54,332 nucleotides of DNA from Candidatus Saccharicenans sp. (GTDB lineage: Bacteria > Acidobacteriota > Aminicenantia > Aminicenantales > Saccharicenantaceae): NCBI GenBank assembly GCA_030018265.1, contig JASEFX010000001.1, positions 117,532-171,863 on the forward strand, in the 5' to 3' direction. The position numbers and the translations under genes were made by a program. Each line of letters begins with the position of its first letter. Within the stretch, counting starts at the first letter, position 1. Shown piece by piece: positions 43,761-51,892 of the stretch. The notes beneath the pieces were generated by a model that saw only the letters and a list, made by a program, of their open reading frames with translations, did not search any database and was not told the origin of the DNA.

Positions 43761-45222
43761 GCATCCGGCTGTAAAGATGGAGATATTCAGCGGCCGATTT
43801 TTCCCAGGAATAATCGCATTCCATTCCGTTCAGGATGAGTTTTGACCAGAAAGGCTCCCGGCGATAAAAGGCGAGCGCGCGGTTGACCGCAGAGACCAGG
43901 GCTTCCGGTTGATAATCCTCAAAAAGGAACCCGTTTCCTTTCAGGGTGGCCGGGTCGAATTCAAAAACAGTGTCCTTCAGACCGCCGGTGCTTCTGACAA
44001 CCGGTACTGTCCCGTACCTCAGGCTATACATCTGGGTCAGACCGCAGGGTTCGTAACGCGAAGGGATAAGAAAATAGTCGCTTCCGGCGTAAATCAGTCT
44101 GGCCAGGCGGTCGTCGAAAGCGATTTTAACTCCGAGCCGGTCGGGATATTTCTTCTGCACTTCCAGCAGGAGATTCTGAATCCCGGCTTCACCCGTCCCG
44201 AGAATTATCAGAAAAGCTTCCTTTTTCAGCAGCTCGTCGAGACTTTTCACCAGCAGGTCAAACCCTTTCTGACCGGCCAGACGGGAGACCATCCCGACGA
44301 CCGGCCAGTTTGAATCCGCCGGGAAATTAAAGCGTCTGAGAAGTTCCATCCGGCATACTGATTTCCCGGCCGGATTATCCTTCGAATAGTGCGCTGGCAG
44401 CGCCGGGTCGGTTTCCGGATTCCATTGATGGTAGTCTATGCCGTTCAGAATGCCAAAGAGGCGGTCAGACCTTTTGCGCAGGACACCATCAAGACCGCAG
44501 CCGAACTCCGGAGTCTGAATTTCCCGGCTGTAGCCCGGGCTGACCGTGCTGATCGCGTCGGAATAGAAAAGGCCAGCTTTCAGATAATTGACCTTTCCGT
44601 AAAATTCCAGGTCTTCCGGGTTGAAGAGAGAAGCCGGCAGGCCAACCCGCTCGAGAATCTCCCGCGGGAAAAGCCCCTGATAGGCAAGGTTGTGAATCGT
44701 AAAGAGGAGACGGGTCGGGCAGAAAAAATCATCACCGCCCGGAACAGCTCGCAGGTAAGCGAAGCACAGGGCTGATTGCCAGTCGTGGGCGTGGATTACA
44801 TCCGGTCGGAAAGAAAGCGCCCGCAGCGTTTCTATAGCGGCCAGGGAGAAAAAGGCGAATCTTTCTCCGTTGTCAGGATAATCCCCTTCGGGCGTGCCGT
44901 AGAGATAATCTCGATCAAAATAATAGGGATTGTCTATCAGATAAACGCGGAAACCCTCCGCCCGATATTCGAAAACCGAGAAGAATTTTTCCTGGCCGGG
45001 CCATCTGAGCTCATGCCGCGGAAAAACCTGCTCTAAAACAAAATTTTTCATCCTCACTTCCCGGTAAAGAGGCATGACAGCCGCAACTTCGATTTCCGGA
45101 AAACGGCTGAGGTATTTCGGCAGCGCGCCGGTCACATCGGCCAGTCCGCCGGTTTTCGCCAGCGGAGCCATTTCAGGTGTGAGGAAAACCACTTTCATTT
45201 TTGTTTTTGTTTTGCTGTTCAT
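43732..45222 (-). CDS. glgA: Glycogen synthase (ADP-glucose type)
   Basis: GT5 retaining glucosyltransferase of 496 residues that elongates alpha-1,4-glucan from ADP-glucose. The nucleotide-binding KTGGL motif has Lys23; further signs are HAHDWQSAL, TIHNLAYQG, GIDYHQWNPETD, SRLAGQKGFDLL and the C-terminal SRYEPCGLTQMYSLRYGT(V/I) with its catalytic Glu. I start at ATG 45222, 6 bases after GAGGAG; a TTG at 45225 is less likely. It is transcribed after the CBM9-like gene (22 bp gap) and converges on galT with a 29 bp tail-to-tail overlap. Confidence 0.95.
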   Translation of the reverse strand: MNSKTKTKMKVVFLTPEMAPLAKTGGLADVTGALPKYLSRFPEIEVAAVMPLYREVRMKNFVLEQVFPRHELRWPGQEKFFSVFEYRAEGFRVYLIDNPYYFDRDYLYGTPEGDYPDNGERFAFFSLAAIETLRALSFRPDVIHAHDWQSALCFAYLRAVPGGDDFFCPTRLLFTIHNLAYQGLFPREILERVGLPASLFNPEDLEFYGKVNYLKAGLFYSDAISTVSPGYSREIQTPEFGCGLDGVLRKRSDRLFGILNGIDYHQWNPETDPALPAHYSKDNPAGKSVCRMELLRRFNFPADSNWPVVGMVSRLAGQKGFDLLVKSLDELLKKEAFLIILGTGEAGIQNLLLEVQKKYPDRLGVKIAFDDRLARLIYAGSDYFLIPSRYEPCGLTQMYSLRYGTVPVVRSTGGLKDTVFEFDPATLKGNGFLFEDYQPEALVSAVNRALAFYRREPFWSKLILNGMECDYSWEKSAAEYLHLYSRMLSWPVFRSS

Positions 45223-45244
45223 CAATCACTCCTCAAAAAATGCC

Positions 45245-46087
45245 TTAAATTTCTATTATCTTCTCCGAAAAAATAACCCGGGAAAAACATTCGGGAATAT
45301 GGGAATCGTAAACTCCATGAGCGTTTAGAGCCCAGCCGGGTGAATGGTCGAGCCTCCGGCCGTTGACCTCCAGCCACTCAAAACGAGAAAAGCTCATCAA
45401 CCAGACATCTCCGTGGCGTGGAGGAAGCGGTCGCCCCTGAGCCAGAACTTCCATGCCGTTCCAGGGAAAGGCCAGCTCGACCGTCCAGCCGCGGTCGATA
45501 TCGGAAGAATCATTGATAGTTCCATCCACCCGTACCGCCCAGCGCAGACCCGGAAAGTCCCAGTCCATGAAAGCCCAGCGCTTTCCGCGCGGGTGGCGGC
45601 AGTAGCGGGAAGCGTCCTGATAACCTCCGATCACGTCAACCTCGCGGCTGTAAAGGTCGAATTCCGGTCGGTCGAAAAAGCTTCCTCTTTTTAGAGCGTC
45701 CTGCCAGATGTAGAAAACTTCATAGATCGTTCCGAGAGCGTTAACCTGAAGCTCGTAATAGCAGTCAGGTCCCGCAATGAAAACTTCCACATCGTTTTCC
45801 AGCCAGAGGAAAGAATCTCTCTCGGTCATCGTCGCCCGCAGATCCGGCTCTTCCACCCAGAAAGCCAGGTAGAAATTTTCGTCGTCCCAGAGAGCAGCTA
45901 TCCTGGTGTCATAAAAAGCCGGTCGGCCGGTGACCAGGTCGACGAACCTCTGAGAACGCGGCGCCTTCTGCCACACCGATTTCTGGAGGTCTCCGTCGAT
46001 TTCTATCGGCTGCGGAGTTCTGAAACACTCATAGGTGGCCGGAGGCGCCGGCATGAGACGGCTTAAATCGTACTTTTTCCCTTCCAT
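45245..46087 (-). CDS. CBM9-like carbohydrate-binding protein, cytoplasmic
   Basis: Protein of 280 residues in the family 9-like carbohydrate-binding group (DOMON/CBM9 beta-sandwich). Typical stretches: PIEIDGDLQKSVWQKAPRSQRF near the N-terminus, ALWDDENFYLAFWVEEPDL, LENDVEVFIAG, YYELQVNALGTIYE and WTVELAFPWNGM. Such domains usually occur in secreted enzymes, but no signal peptide is visible here. It sits alone 22 bp upstream of glgA, so it may bind the glycogen particle or another intracellular sugar polymer; that is inference. No clear ribosome site is visible. Confidence 0.82.
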   Translation of the reverse strand: MEGKKYDLSRLMPAPPATYECFRTPQPIEIDGDLQKSVWQKAPRSQRFVDLVTGRPAFYDTRIAALWDDENFYLAFWVEEPDLRATMTERDSFLWLENDVEVFIAGPDCYYELQVNALGTIYEVFYIWQDALKRGSFFDRPEFDLYSREVDVIGGYQDASRYCRHPRGKRWAFMDWDFPGLRWAVRVDGTINDSSDIDRGWTVELAFPWNGMEVLAQGRPLPPRHGDVWLMSFSRFEWLEVNGRRLDHSPGWALNAHGVYDSHIPECFSRVIFSEKIIEI

Positions 46088-46274
46088 GTCAGGCTCACAC
46101 CGGAATTTTTTTGAGGAATTATCTTATCAGCAAAAGCCGGACTTGACAAACGGCGGAGCCCGGCGCTTCTTCCGGTGCGGCCGGAAAGAGGGCGGAGAAG
46201 ATGGCAGGGTGGAGCAGGATCTTTAAAGAAATTGTCCTCGTAAAAGAATTAGATTTTTCTTTCGCAGACTGAAT

Positions 46275-46303
46275 TTGACAGACCGGCAGGTGTAAGGCAG
46301 AAT
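46275..46303 (+). promoter_or_regulatory. Predicted leaderless promoter of the Nudix gene
   Basis: Consensus -35 TTGACA (46275-46280), 17 bp spacer, -10 CAGAAT (46298-46303), then 9 bases to the ATG at 46313. No Shine-Dalgarno is present. Confidence 0.5.
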
Positions 46304-46312
46304 TTAAGTCCG

Positions 46313-46696
46313 ATGATTGTGGTGGCTGCTGTTATCAAAAAAGACGGACGTCTGCTCCTGGCAGAGCGTCTTGACCGACCTGAAGATTCCGGCTGGGAAT
46401 TTCCAGGCGGAAAGGTGGAGCCGGGCGAGACGCCTGAAGAAGCCCTGACCAGAGAAATAAAGGAAGAAATGGGCATTGAAATCCGGGTGCTTCGTTTTCT
46501 GGACCAGGTCGAACTGCCCGGAGCGGAAGTTCATCAGCTTCAGGCGTATGAAGCCGAGATTTTATCCGGCAAGTTCGCTCTTACTTCCCACCGGCGATAC
46601 CTCTGGGTCAAACCGGATGAATTAGAAAATTACCGCCTGCTTCCGGCCGACGGCGAACTCGTTCGCAGGCTAACCTCCAGAAACCTTCTCGGTTGA
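46313..46696 (+). CDS. mutT: MutT-like Nudix hydrolase
   Basis: Small 127-residue (d)NTP pyrophosphatase. The Nudix box runs from residue 32 to about 54 (GGKVEPGET...REIKEEMGI), with all conserved Gly, Glu and Arg residues. The opening VVAAVIKKDGRLLLAERL is typical of the MutT/CTP-pyrophosphohydrolase group that removes 8-oxo-dGTP or modified CTP. It is a single gene in its own transcription unit; the start lacks a ribosome site and probably uses a leaderless mRNA. Confidence 0.9.
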   Translation: MIVVAAVIKKDGRLLLAERLDRPEDSGWEFPGGKVEPGETPEEALTREIKEEMGIEIRVLRFLDQVELPGAEVHQLQAYEAEILSGKFALTSHRRYLWVKPDELENYRLLPADGELVRRLTSRNLLG

Positions 46697-46912
46697 AGGA
46701 AAGTCGCAATCCTCGAAATTTCAGATTTTTCAGGAGAACTCTCAGTAAACGAAGACTCCGCCTCAGTGTTCTCTGCGACCTGTTAAATCAGCCAGGGCGC
46801 GGTTTAGGCAATTTCACACTTTAAGCGCTGTTTCCGGCAATCTGGAAAAGGATAACAATCGGTTACACAAGATGTTTAAGCTATTCTTAAAGATTTTTCT
46901 TCGCCGCTCAGA

Positions 46913-46918
46913 TATAAT
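46913..46918 (+). promoter_or_regulatory. Predicted -10 element before the rRNA methyltransferase gene
   Basis: A perfect TATAAT 44 bases before the ATG at 46963, in a 266 bp gap after the Nudix gene. No good -35 hexamer is seen at 16-18 bp. The rest of the gap shows nothing I can assign. Confidence 0.4.
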
Positions 46919-46962
46919 ATGAACTGAGAAAAAAATATCTTCAGAGATGAATTAAAGGCTGC

Positions 46963-48153
46963 ATGAAAAAGAATAAAACTCGCCTGGCCGCCGGAGTTGT
47001 CCTGAAACCGGGAAGAGAAAAATCCGTCCTGAACCGCCATCACTGGATTTTCTCAGGCGCGATCAAATCCTACCCGGAAAATTTTGTCAACGGGGAAATC
47101 TACCCTGTTTTTTCTTCTGACGGGCATCTCCTCGGCCACGGATATTTCAACCAGAAATGCTCGCTCGCGGGAAGACTGCTGAGCTTCGGTCAGCAGGATC
47201 CGCTCGAAGCTTTCCGCAAAAATCTTGAAGAAGCCCTCGATCTCCGCCGTCATCTCTACCGCCAGGCTGAAGCTGTCAGACTGGTCAACGGCGAAAGCGA
47301 CCATCTTCCGGGTCTTGTTGTCGACCGCTACGGTCCAGGAGTGGTGATTCAGGTTTCTACTCTGGGAATGGAGAGGCTGAAGCCTTTCCTCCTGAATCTG
47401 CTCCAGGAATTGCTGAAGCCTGAATTCATCTACGAAAAATCCCTTACCCCATCGAGGAAGGAAGAAGGACTGACTGAGTTTGAGGGGTTGCTTGCCGGCA
47501 GTCTTCGGGAGCCGGTGGTAGTCGAGGAGCAGGGGATTAAATTCAAAATTTACCTGAGAGAATCGCAGAAAACCGGTTTTTTCCTGGATCAGAGGGAAAT
47601 GCGGCAGCTGGTTCGCTCTCTGGCCGCCGGACTCAGGGTTCTTGACGGGTTCTGCTACACTGGCGGGTTTGCCCTGTCGGCTCTTGACGGCGGCGCCAGA
47701 GATGTCACCCTCGTCGACTATTCAAAAAAAGCGCTCGAGACGGCGGCGGAAAACCTCAGGCTTAACGGATTTTCCGAAAACTCCTTCCGGCTGATAAATC
47801 AGGACATGTTTGATTTTCTGGAAAAAGCCGGCTCCCTCAATTACGACCTGGTGATTCTCGACCCTCCGGCCTTCGCCAGGAAAAAGGCGGACGAGAAGCA
47901 GGCGCTTCGCGCTTACAAAGAACTCAACCGTCTGGCCATGTCGGCCATGAAGAAGGGAAGTTTTCTTCTGACCTTCTCCTGCTCTTACTATGTGGACAGC
48001 CAGATGTTTCAGAAAACAATTTTCCAGGCCGCCCTGGAAGCCGGTCGCGAAGCGCGGATTCTCCAGCGTCACCGCCAGGCATTCGACCACCCGGTGAGCG
48101 TGTATCATCCTGAAAGCGATTACCTCAAAGGACTGCTTCTTTTCATCAGTTAG
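46963..48153 (+). CDS. rlmI: RlmI-like 23S rRNA (cytosine-C5) methyltransferase
   Basis: SAM-dependent methyltransferase of 396 residues. The N-terminal PUA domain (LNRHHWIFSGAIKSYPENFVNGEIYPV) is followed by an EEHD-like linker and the Rossmann core: GFFLDQREMR, the SAM motif VLDGFCYTGGFALSA near residue 226, DYSKKALETAAENLRLNG, LVILDPPAFARKK and FSCSYYV. This matches RlmI/YccW, which methylates C1962 of 23S rRNA. A weak AAAGG lies 5 bases before the ATG. It produces S-adenosylhomocysteine, handled by ahcY. Confidence 0.93.
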   Translation: MKKNKTRLAAGVVLKPGREKSVLNRHHWIFSGAIKSYPENFVNGEIYPVFSSDGHLLGHGYFNQKCSLAGRLLSFGQQDPLEAFRKNLEEALDLRRHLYRQAEAVRLVNGESDHLPGLVVDRYGPGVVIQVSTLGMERLKPFLLNLLQELLKPEFIYEKSLTPSRKEEGLTEFEGLLAGSLREPVVVEEQGIKFKIYLRESQKTGFFLDQREMRQLVRSLAAGLRVLDGFCYTGGFALSALDGGARDVTLVDYSKKALETAAENLRLNGFSENSFRLINQDMFDFLEKAGSLNYDLVILDPPAFARKKADEKQALRAYKELNRLAMSAMKKGSFLLTFSCSYYVDSQMFQKTIFQAALEAGREARILQRHRQAFDHPVSVYHPESDYLKGLLLFIS

Positions 48154-48261
48154 AAGGGTTATAAAAGTTTTCAGTCCGAAATTTCGATAATTATTTTACG
48201 CTGGAGTAAGATTTAGAATGTATACATACCTGCAATCTGCCTGGCTCCATAAATATATAAA

Positions 48262-48290
48262 TTGCCGTCAGCGAAAAAATAAAATATAAT
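48262..48290 (+). promoter_or_regulatory. Predicted sigma-70 promoter of the small membrane protein gene
   Basis: -35 TTGCCG (48262-48267), 17 bp spacer, perfect -10 TATAAT (48285-48290), followed by a GGGAGG ribosome site and the ATG at 48308. Confidence 0.5.
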
Positions 48291-48307
48291 CGATTCAGGG
48301 AGGCGAG

Positions 48308-48802
48308 ATGGAAGGCCGGGAAGTGATCAAGAAAACTCACCGGATAGCGGCGATGGTCGGTTATTCTGTCTTCGGGGCGATCGCTTTATACTTCGTTCTG
48401 GTCCAGCTGATAAAGATGAAAATACCAGAATTTTCCGGGCTTTACACTGTGACTGACAATCAGACCCTTAAAAATCTGCGTTACCTTTTTTACGGACTTT
48501 CCGCCATCAGCGTCCTTCTGGCCAGGATTCTGCAGTCGGTTCTGCTGAGAAAAAAGCCCGGCGACCGGCCGGAAGACCTGCTTAACAAACTGCACCGGAC
48601 TTCGTTGATAATGGTCATAATGAGCGAGATGCCGGCGCTGTTCGGTTTGATTCTGTTTCTCCTCCTCGGCCTGGAAAGAGATTTTCACATCCTTCTGATT
48701 GTTTCCGTGATCGTTCTTTTTATTTTCTTTCCTCGGAGAAAAAACTGGGAAGAGTGGCTGGCCGACCAGCTTCAGGGCACTCCGCCCGGTCAATCGGCTT
48801 AA
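48308..48802 (+). CDS. Conserved-looking membrane protein of unknown function
   Basis: A 164-residue protein I do not recognise. It has four hydrophobic segments, at about residues 15-35, 60-78, 97-118 and 124-142, separated by short charged loops, with a soluble Trp/Glu-rich tail (RRKNWEEWLADQLQG). The middle loop (RKKPGDRPEDLLNKLHRTSLI) is strongly charged. The layout resembles small bacterial inner-membrane proteins that are often annotated as hypothetical. It has a good promoter and ribosome site, so it is a real gene. Neighbours (rlmI, M1 peptidase) do not suggest a role. Confidence 0.75.
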   Translation: MEGREVIKKTHRIAAMVGYSVFGAIALYFVLVQLIKMKIPEFSGLYTVTDNQTLKNLRYLFYGLSAISVLLARILQSVLLRKKPGDRPEDLLNKLHRTSLIMVIMSEMPALFGLILFLLLGLERDFHILLIVSVIVLFIFFPRRKNWEEWLADQLQGTPPGQSA

Positions 48803-48905
48803 CCGGAGATTTTCAGTTGGGAACGCCCTGTAGATAAAATCCAGATTTCAAAAAATCCGTATTAAGGTATAGATAAAATTTTTTTTAACCGAGGTGAAAA
48901 AGGGG

Positions 48906-50999
48906 ATGGAAAAAATAAGACCTGCGGTAAAAAGTTTTTTTATTTTTCTTGCGATACTCTCCTTCATCATCCTGACCGGAAGAGCTCAGGAAAGACGGCT
49001 CAGTTACGAGATAAAAGTCGAGCTGTTTCCGGAAACCGCCATGCTCCACGGACAGGAAACTATCGTCTGGACGAACACCACCGGCGATTACATACCGGAC
49101 ATCCACTTCCATCTTTACTGGAATGCCTTCAAGAATGAGCTGTCCACCTTAGCCCGGGAAGCTCGCCGGGAAAAAATGTTTTCTCGCTACCGCGCGGGAA
49201 AGGACGGCCGGGGCTGGATAAAGATAAACTCTCTGACCACAGCCACCGGAAAGGACCTTCTTCCGGCGGCTTCCTTCATCAGCCCGGATGAACCGCACAA
49301 TCCGCACGACCAGACGGTTCTCCGGGTGGCACTTCCAGAGCCGCTGGCTCCGGGCGAGACGATTGCTCTCAACATCGATTTTCAGGCGAAAGTTCCTCGA
49401 AACGGTCTTCGAACAGGTTATTTCAAAGACGGCTTTTTCATCGCTCAGTGGTTTCCAAAGCCCGGCGTATATGAAGAAGGTCGCGGCTGGAACTGTCATG
49501 AATACCATCTGAATTCAGAATTCTTCGCCGATTTTGCCGACTTCAGGGTGGAAATCACCGTTCCTTCCCGGATGGTGGCGGGAGCCTGCGGCCAGGAAAT
49601 AGAAAAAAAAGAGGACACCGCCTCGGGAAAGACTACTTACACTTATGTCGGAAAGAACATCCACGATTTCGCCTGGACCGCCTCTCCCAGATTCATCAAA
49701 GTCGAGCGCTGGTTCCGCGCCGCTGAGGAAGTCACGCCGGAAGAATACCAGAAAATGGCTGAAATCCTGGGTCTCACACCGGAAGAAATCAAACTGCCCG
49801 ACGTGCTGATGATTCTGCTCATAGAAAAACAGCATGAAAAACAGATAGAAAGGCACTTTAAGGCTCTGCGGGCGGCTATCAAATACTATGGCCTGTGGTA
49901 CGGACCTTATCCTTATCCGACCGTCACCATGGTTGACCCGCCGTTCCGCACCGGAAGCGGCGGCATGGAGTATCCTACGCTGTTTACCGCCGGTACTTCG
50001 GTAATCCTGGAAAAAGACGTTCTTTCGCCGGAACAGGTGATCGTCCATGAATTCGGACACGGATACTGGTACGGGATGGTGGCCAACAACGAATTTGAAG
50101 AAGCCTGGCTGGACGAAGGGATAAACACTTATTCGACCGGAAAGGTAACCGACCTGGCTTACGGACCGGGCCGCCTGCCGGTTCGCTTCAAAGGAATTCC
50201 GCTTAACTGGCTGATAAAAACTCCGGCCGTTTACGACTGGCAGCTCGGCCGGATAGTTTCCAGTCCGGTGGCCGCTCTGGACCCGATTGTCACCGAGTCC
50301 TGGAAGTTTTACAATTCGATGAGCTATTCCGCGAATGTTTATTATCGCGCTTCCACCGCCCTTCACACCTTAGAGAGGCTTTTAGGAGAGAAGACCTGGT
50401 CCAGGATCATGCGCACCTACCATATGAGATATCGTTTCCGCCATCCGAAGACAGAAGATTTCATCAGGGTGGTTAACGAAATCTCAGGCAGGGATATGCG
50501 CTGGTTTTTTGAAGAATTCTTCTTCAGCGCTAAGGACTTTGATTGCGGCCTCGCATCAGTCGAGACCCGGCTTAAGCCGGAAAGATACAACGGAATATTC
50601 GACGACCTGCCGACGAAAAACCCAGGTCAGGTAAAACAGCTTCAGAAAAAAAATTCTTCCAGGAAAGAAAAAATTTACGAGACGGCCATCACGCTGCGCC
50701 GCTACGGTCAGGCTAAACCTTCTCCTGAATTCCCGCTGAAACTCAAAGTGGAGTTTGAAGACGGCTCGGTCGAATGGAGAGAATGGGACGCTCAGACCCG
50801 CTGGGTCCGTTTTGAATTCGAAAAGCCGGCCAGGGTGAAGACGGCCTGTCTCGACCCGGAAGCCGTCTGGCTGGTCGACACCAACCTGGCGAACAACAGC
50901 TACTCATCAGCTGGCCCGGGAGTCAGGCTGGCCGCCGCCACCAGCCGTATCCTCCAGCTGGCGCAGAACATACTGCTGACGATATCTGGACTTCTCTAA
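48906..50999 (+). CDS. M1 family metallopeptidase, exported
   Basis: Gluzincin aminopeptidase-like protein of 697 residues with a signal peptide (hydrophobic FFIFLAILSFIILT, cleavage near GRAQE). The N-terminal beta-sandwich ends at the GGMEYP exopeptidase motif (about residue 353). The zinc site is HEFGH with His381, Glu382 and His385, and the third ligand is Glu404 in WLDEG, at the normal spacing. A C-terminal region of about 150 residues is beta-rich. I start at ATG 48906, with GAGGTGA 8 bases upstream, instead of GTG 48894. It probably trims peptides in the periplasm. The following membrane-protein gene is 23 bp away. Confidence 0.93.
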   Translation: MEKIRPAVKSFFIFLAILSFIILTGRAQERRLSYEIKVELFPETAMLHGQETIVWTNTTGDYIPDIHFHLYWNAFKNELSTLAREARREKMFSRYRAGKDGRGWIKINSLTTATGKDLLPAASFISPDEPHNPHDQTVLRVALPEPLAPGETIALNIDFQAKVPRNGLRTGYFKDGFFIAQWFPKPGVYEEGRGWNCHEYHLNSEFFADFADFRVEITVPSRMVAGACGQEIEKKEDTASGKTTYTYVGKNIHDFAWTASPRFIKVERWFRAAEEVTPEEYQKMAEILGLTPEEIKLPDVLMILLIEKQHEKQIERHFKALRAAIKYYGLWYGPYPYPTVTMVDPPFRTGSGGMEYPTLFTAGTSVILEKDVLSPEQVIVHEFGHGYWYGMVANNEFEEAWLDEGINTYSTGKVTDLAYGPGRLPVRFKGIPLNWLIKTPAVYDWQLGRIVSSPVAALDPIVTESWKFYNSMSYSANVYYRASTALHTLERLLGEKTWSRIMRTYHMRYRFRHPKTEDFIRVVNEISGRDMRWFFEEFFFSAKDFDCGLASVETRLKPERYNGIFDDLPTKNPGQVKQLQKKNSSRKEKIYETAITLRRYGQAKPSPEFPLKLKVEFEDGSVEWREWDAQTRWVRFEFEKPARVKTACLDPEAVWLVDTNLANNSYSSAGPGVRLAAATSRILQLAQNILLTISGLL

Positions 51000-51022
51000 A
51001 TTAGACGAAAGGAGCAGGACAT

Positions 51023-51892
51023 ATGAACGGATGTTCATATATTGGACAGGGAGTTAGAAGAGCTTCCGCCCGGTTTCGTTTAGCTGTTTATCTATGGTTG
51101 ATACTGATGGTTCTGGCGCTGCTGGCGGCGGCGCCGGTAAATTCTCTTATCCGGAATCAGCTCGGACAGCTTTATTTTCCGGTAAAACCGCTCCAGCCTT
51201 TCGAGCTTTATCTGGTTGATGTCTTTCTGACCAACCAGCATTTTTTTTCGAGCTTTGCCGGTTTCCTGCTTAGTTTTCTCAGCCTTGCCGTCGTCCTTTT
51301 CGTTTTTCTCAACGCCGGGCTTTTCGGGAGGATGCTGACGCCCGACCCGGTGGTCACCTTCAGGGAATTCCTGGCTGACGGCTGCCGCCACTTCTGGAGA
51401 TTCCTGCTGTCGCTTCTGGTTTTTCTGCCCTTTTTAGCCATCTTCTTTCTTCTTTACCGGCTGCTGTCGGCTCCGCTCAATCTCTGGTCGCGTCAGGCGG
51501 TAACCGAATGGCCGGTCATCATCGCTTCCAACCTGAGGATGCTTCTGGCAATTCTGCTCTGGACTGCCTTCAAGCTTTTCCTCGACCTGGCCAGAATAAT
51601 AATCGTCCACGAGAGGAAAAAAGTGATTCATGCTTACGCCGCCGCTCTGCGTTTTCTGAGAAGAAATTTCTTAAAACTCTGGGGGCTTTATCTTCTGCTC
51701 GGGCTTGGAGTCGTCCTCGTTTCCTTCCTGCTTCTGCTTTCTGTCAGCTTTTCCGGTTCCGCCACTCCGGCCGGACTGTTTTTTTCGATTCTTCTGGCGC
51801 AGCTTTTCATCATCTTCAGACTGTTTGCGCGCCAGGCTTTTATCGGTTTAGAATACATTTACTTTCTTGAAAACAGAGGAAATCAAGGATGA
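51023..51892 (+). CDS. Multi-spanning membrane protein of unknown function
   Basis: Unrecognised 289-residue protein with about six hydrophobic segments (near residues 22-42, 78-103, 120-150, 165-190, 218-245 and 252-270). Basic loops and the pattern of a helix pair followed by DLARIIIVHERKK resemble DUF975- or glycerophosphodiester-phosphodiesterase-type membrane domains, but I would not assign a family. AGGAG lies 8 bases before the ATG. It is 23 bp after the M1 peptidase gene and overlaps the beta-CASP nuclease gene by 4 bp (ATGA), so all three are likely co-transcribed. Confidence 0.72.
   Translation: MNGCSYIGQGVRRASARFRLAVYLWLILMVLALLAAAPVNSLIRNQLGQLYFPVKPLQPFELYLVDVFLTNQHFFSSFAGFLLSFLSLAVVLFVFLNAGLFGRMLTPDPVVTFREFLADGCRHFWRFLLSLLVFLPFLAIFFLLYRLLSAPLNLWSRQAVTEWPVIIASNLRMLLAILLWTAFKLFLDLARIIIVHERKKVIHAYAAALRFLRRNFLKLWGLYLLLGLGVVLVSFLLLLSVSFSGSATPAGLFFSILLAQLFIIFRLFARQAFIGLEYIYFLENRGNQG

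Noticed and set aside
46143-46165. TTGACA box upstream of the Nudix gene
   Set aside because: No -10-like hexamer lies at 16-18 bp; the second TTGACA at 46275 fits better.
49515-50366. Minus-strand open frame of 283 codons
   Set aside because: Antisense to the M1 peptidase, covering its zinc site; composition typical of a shadow frame.
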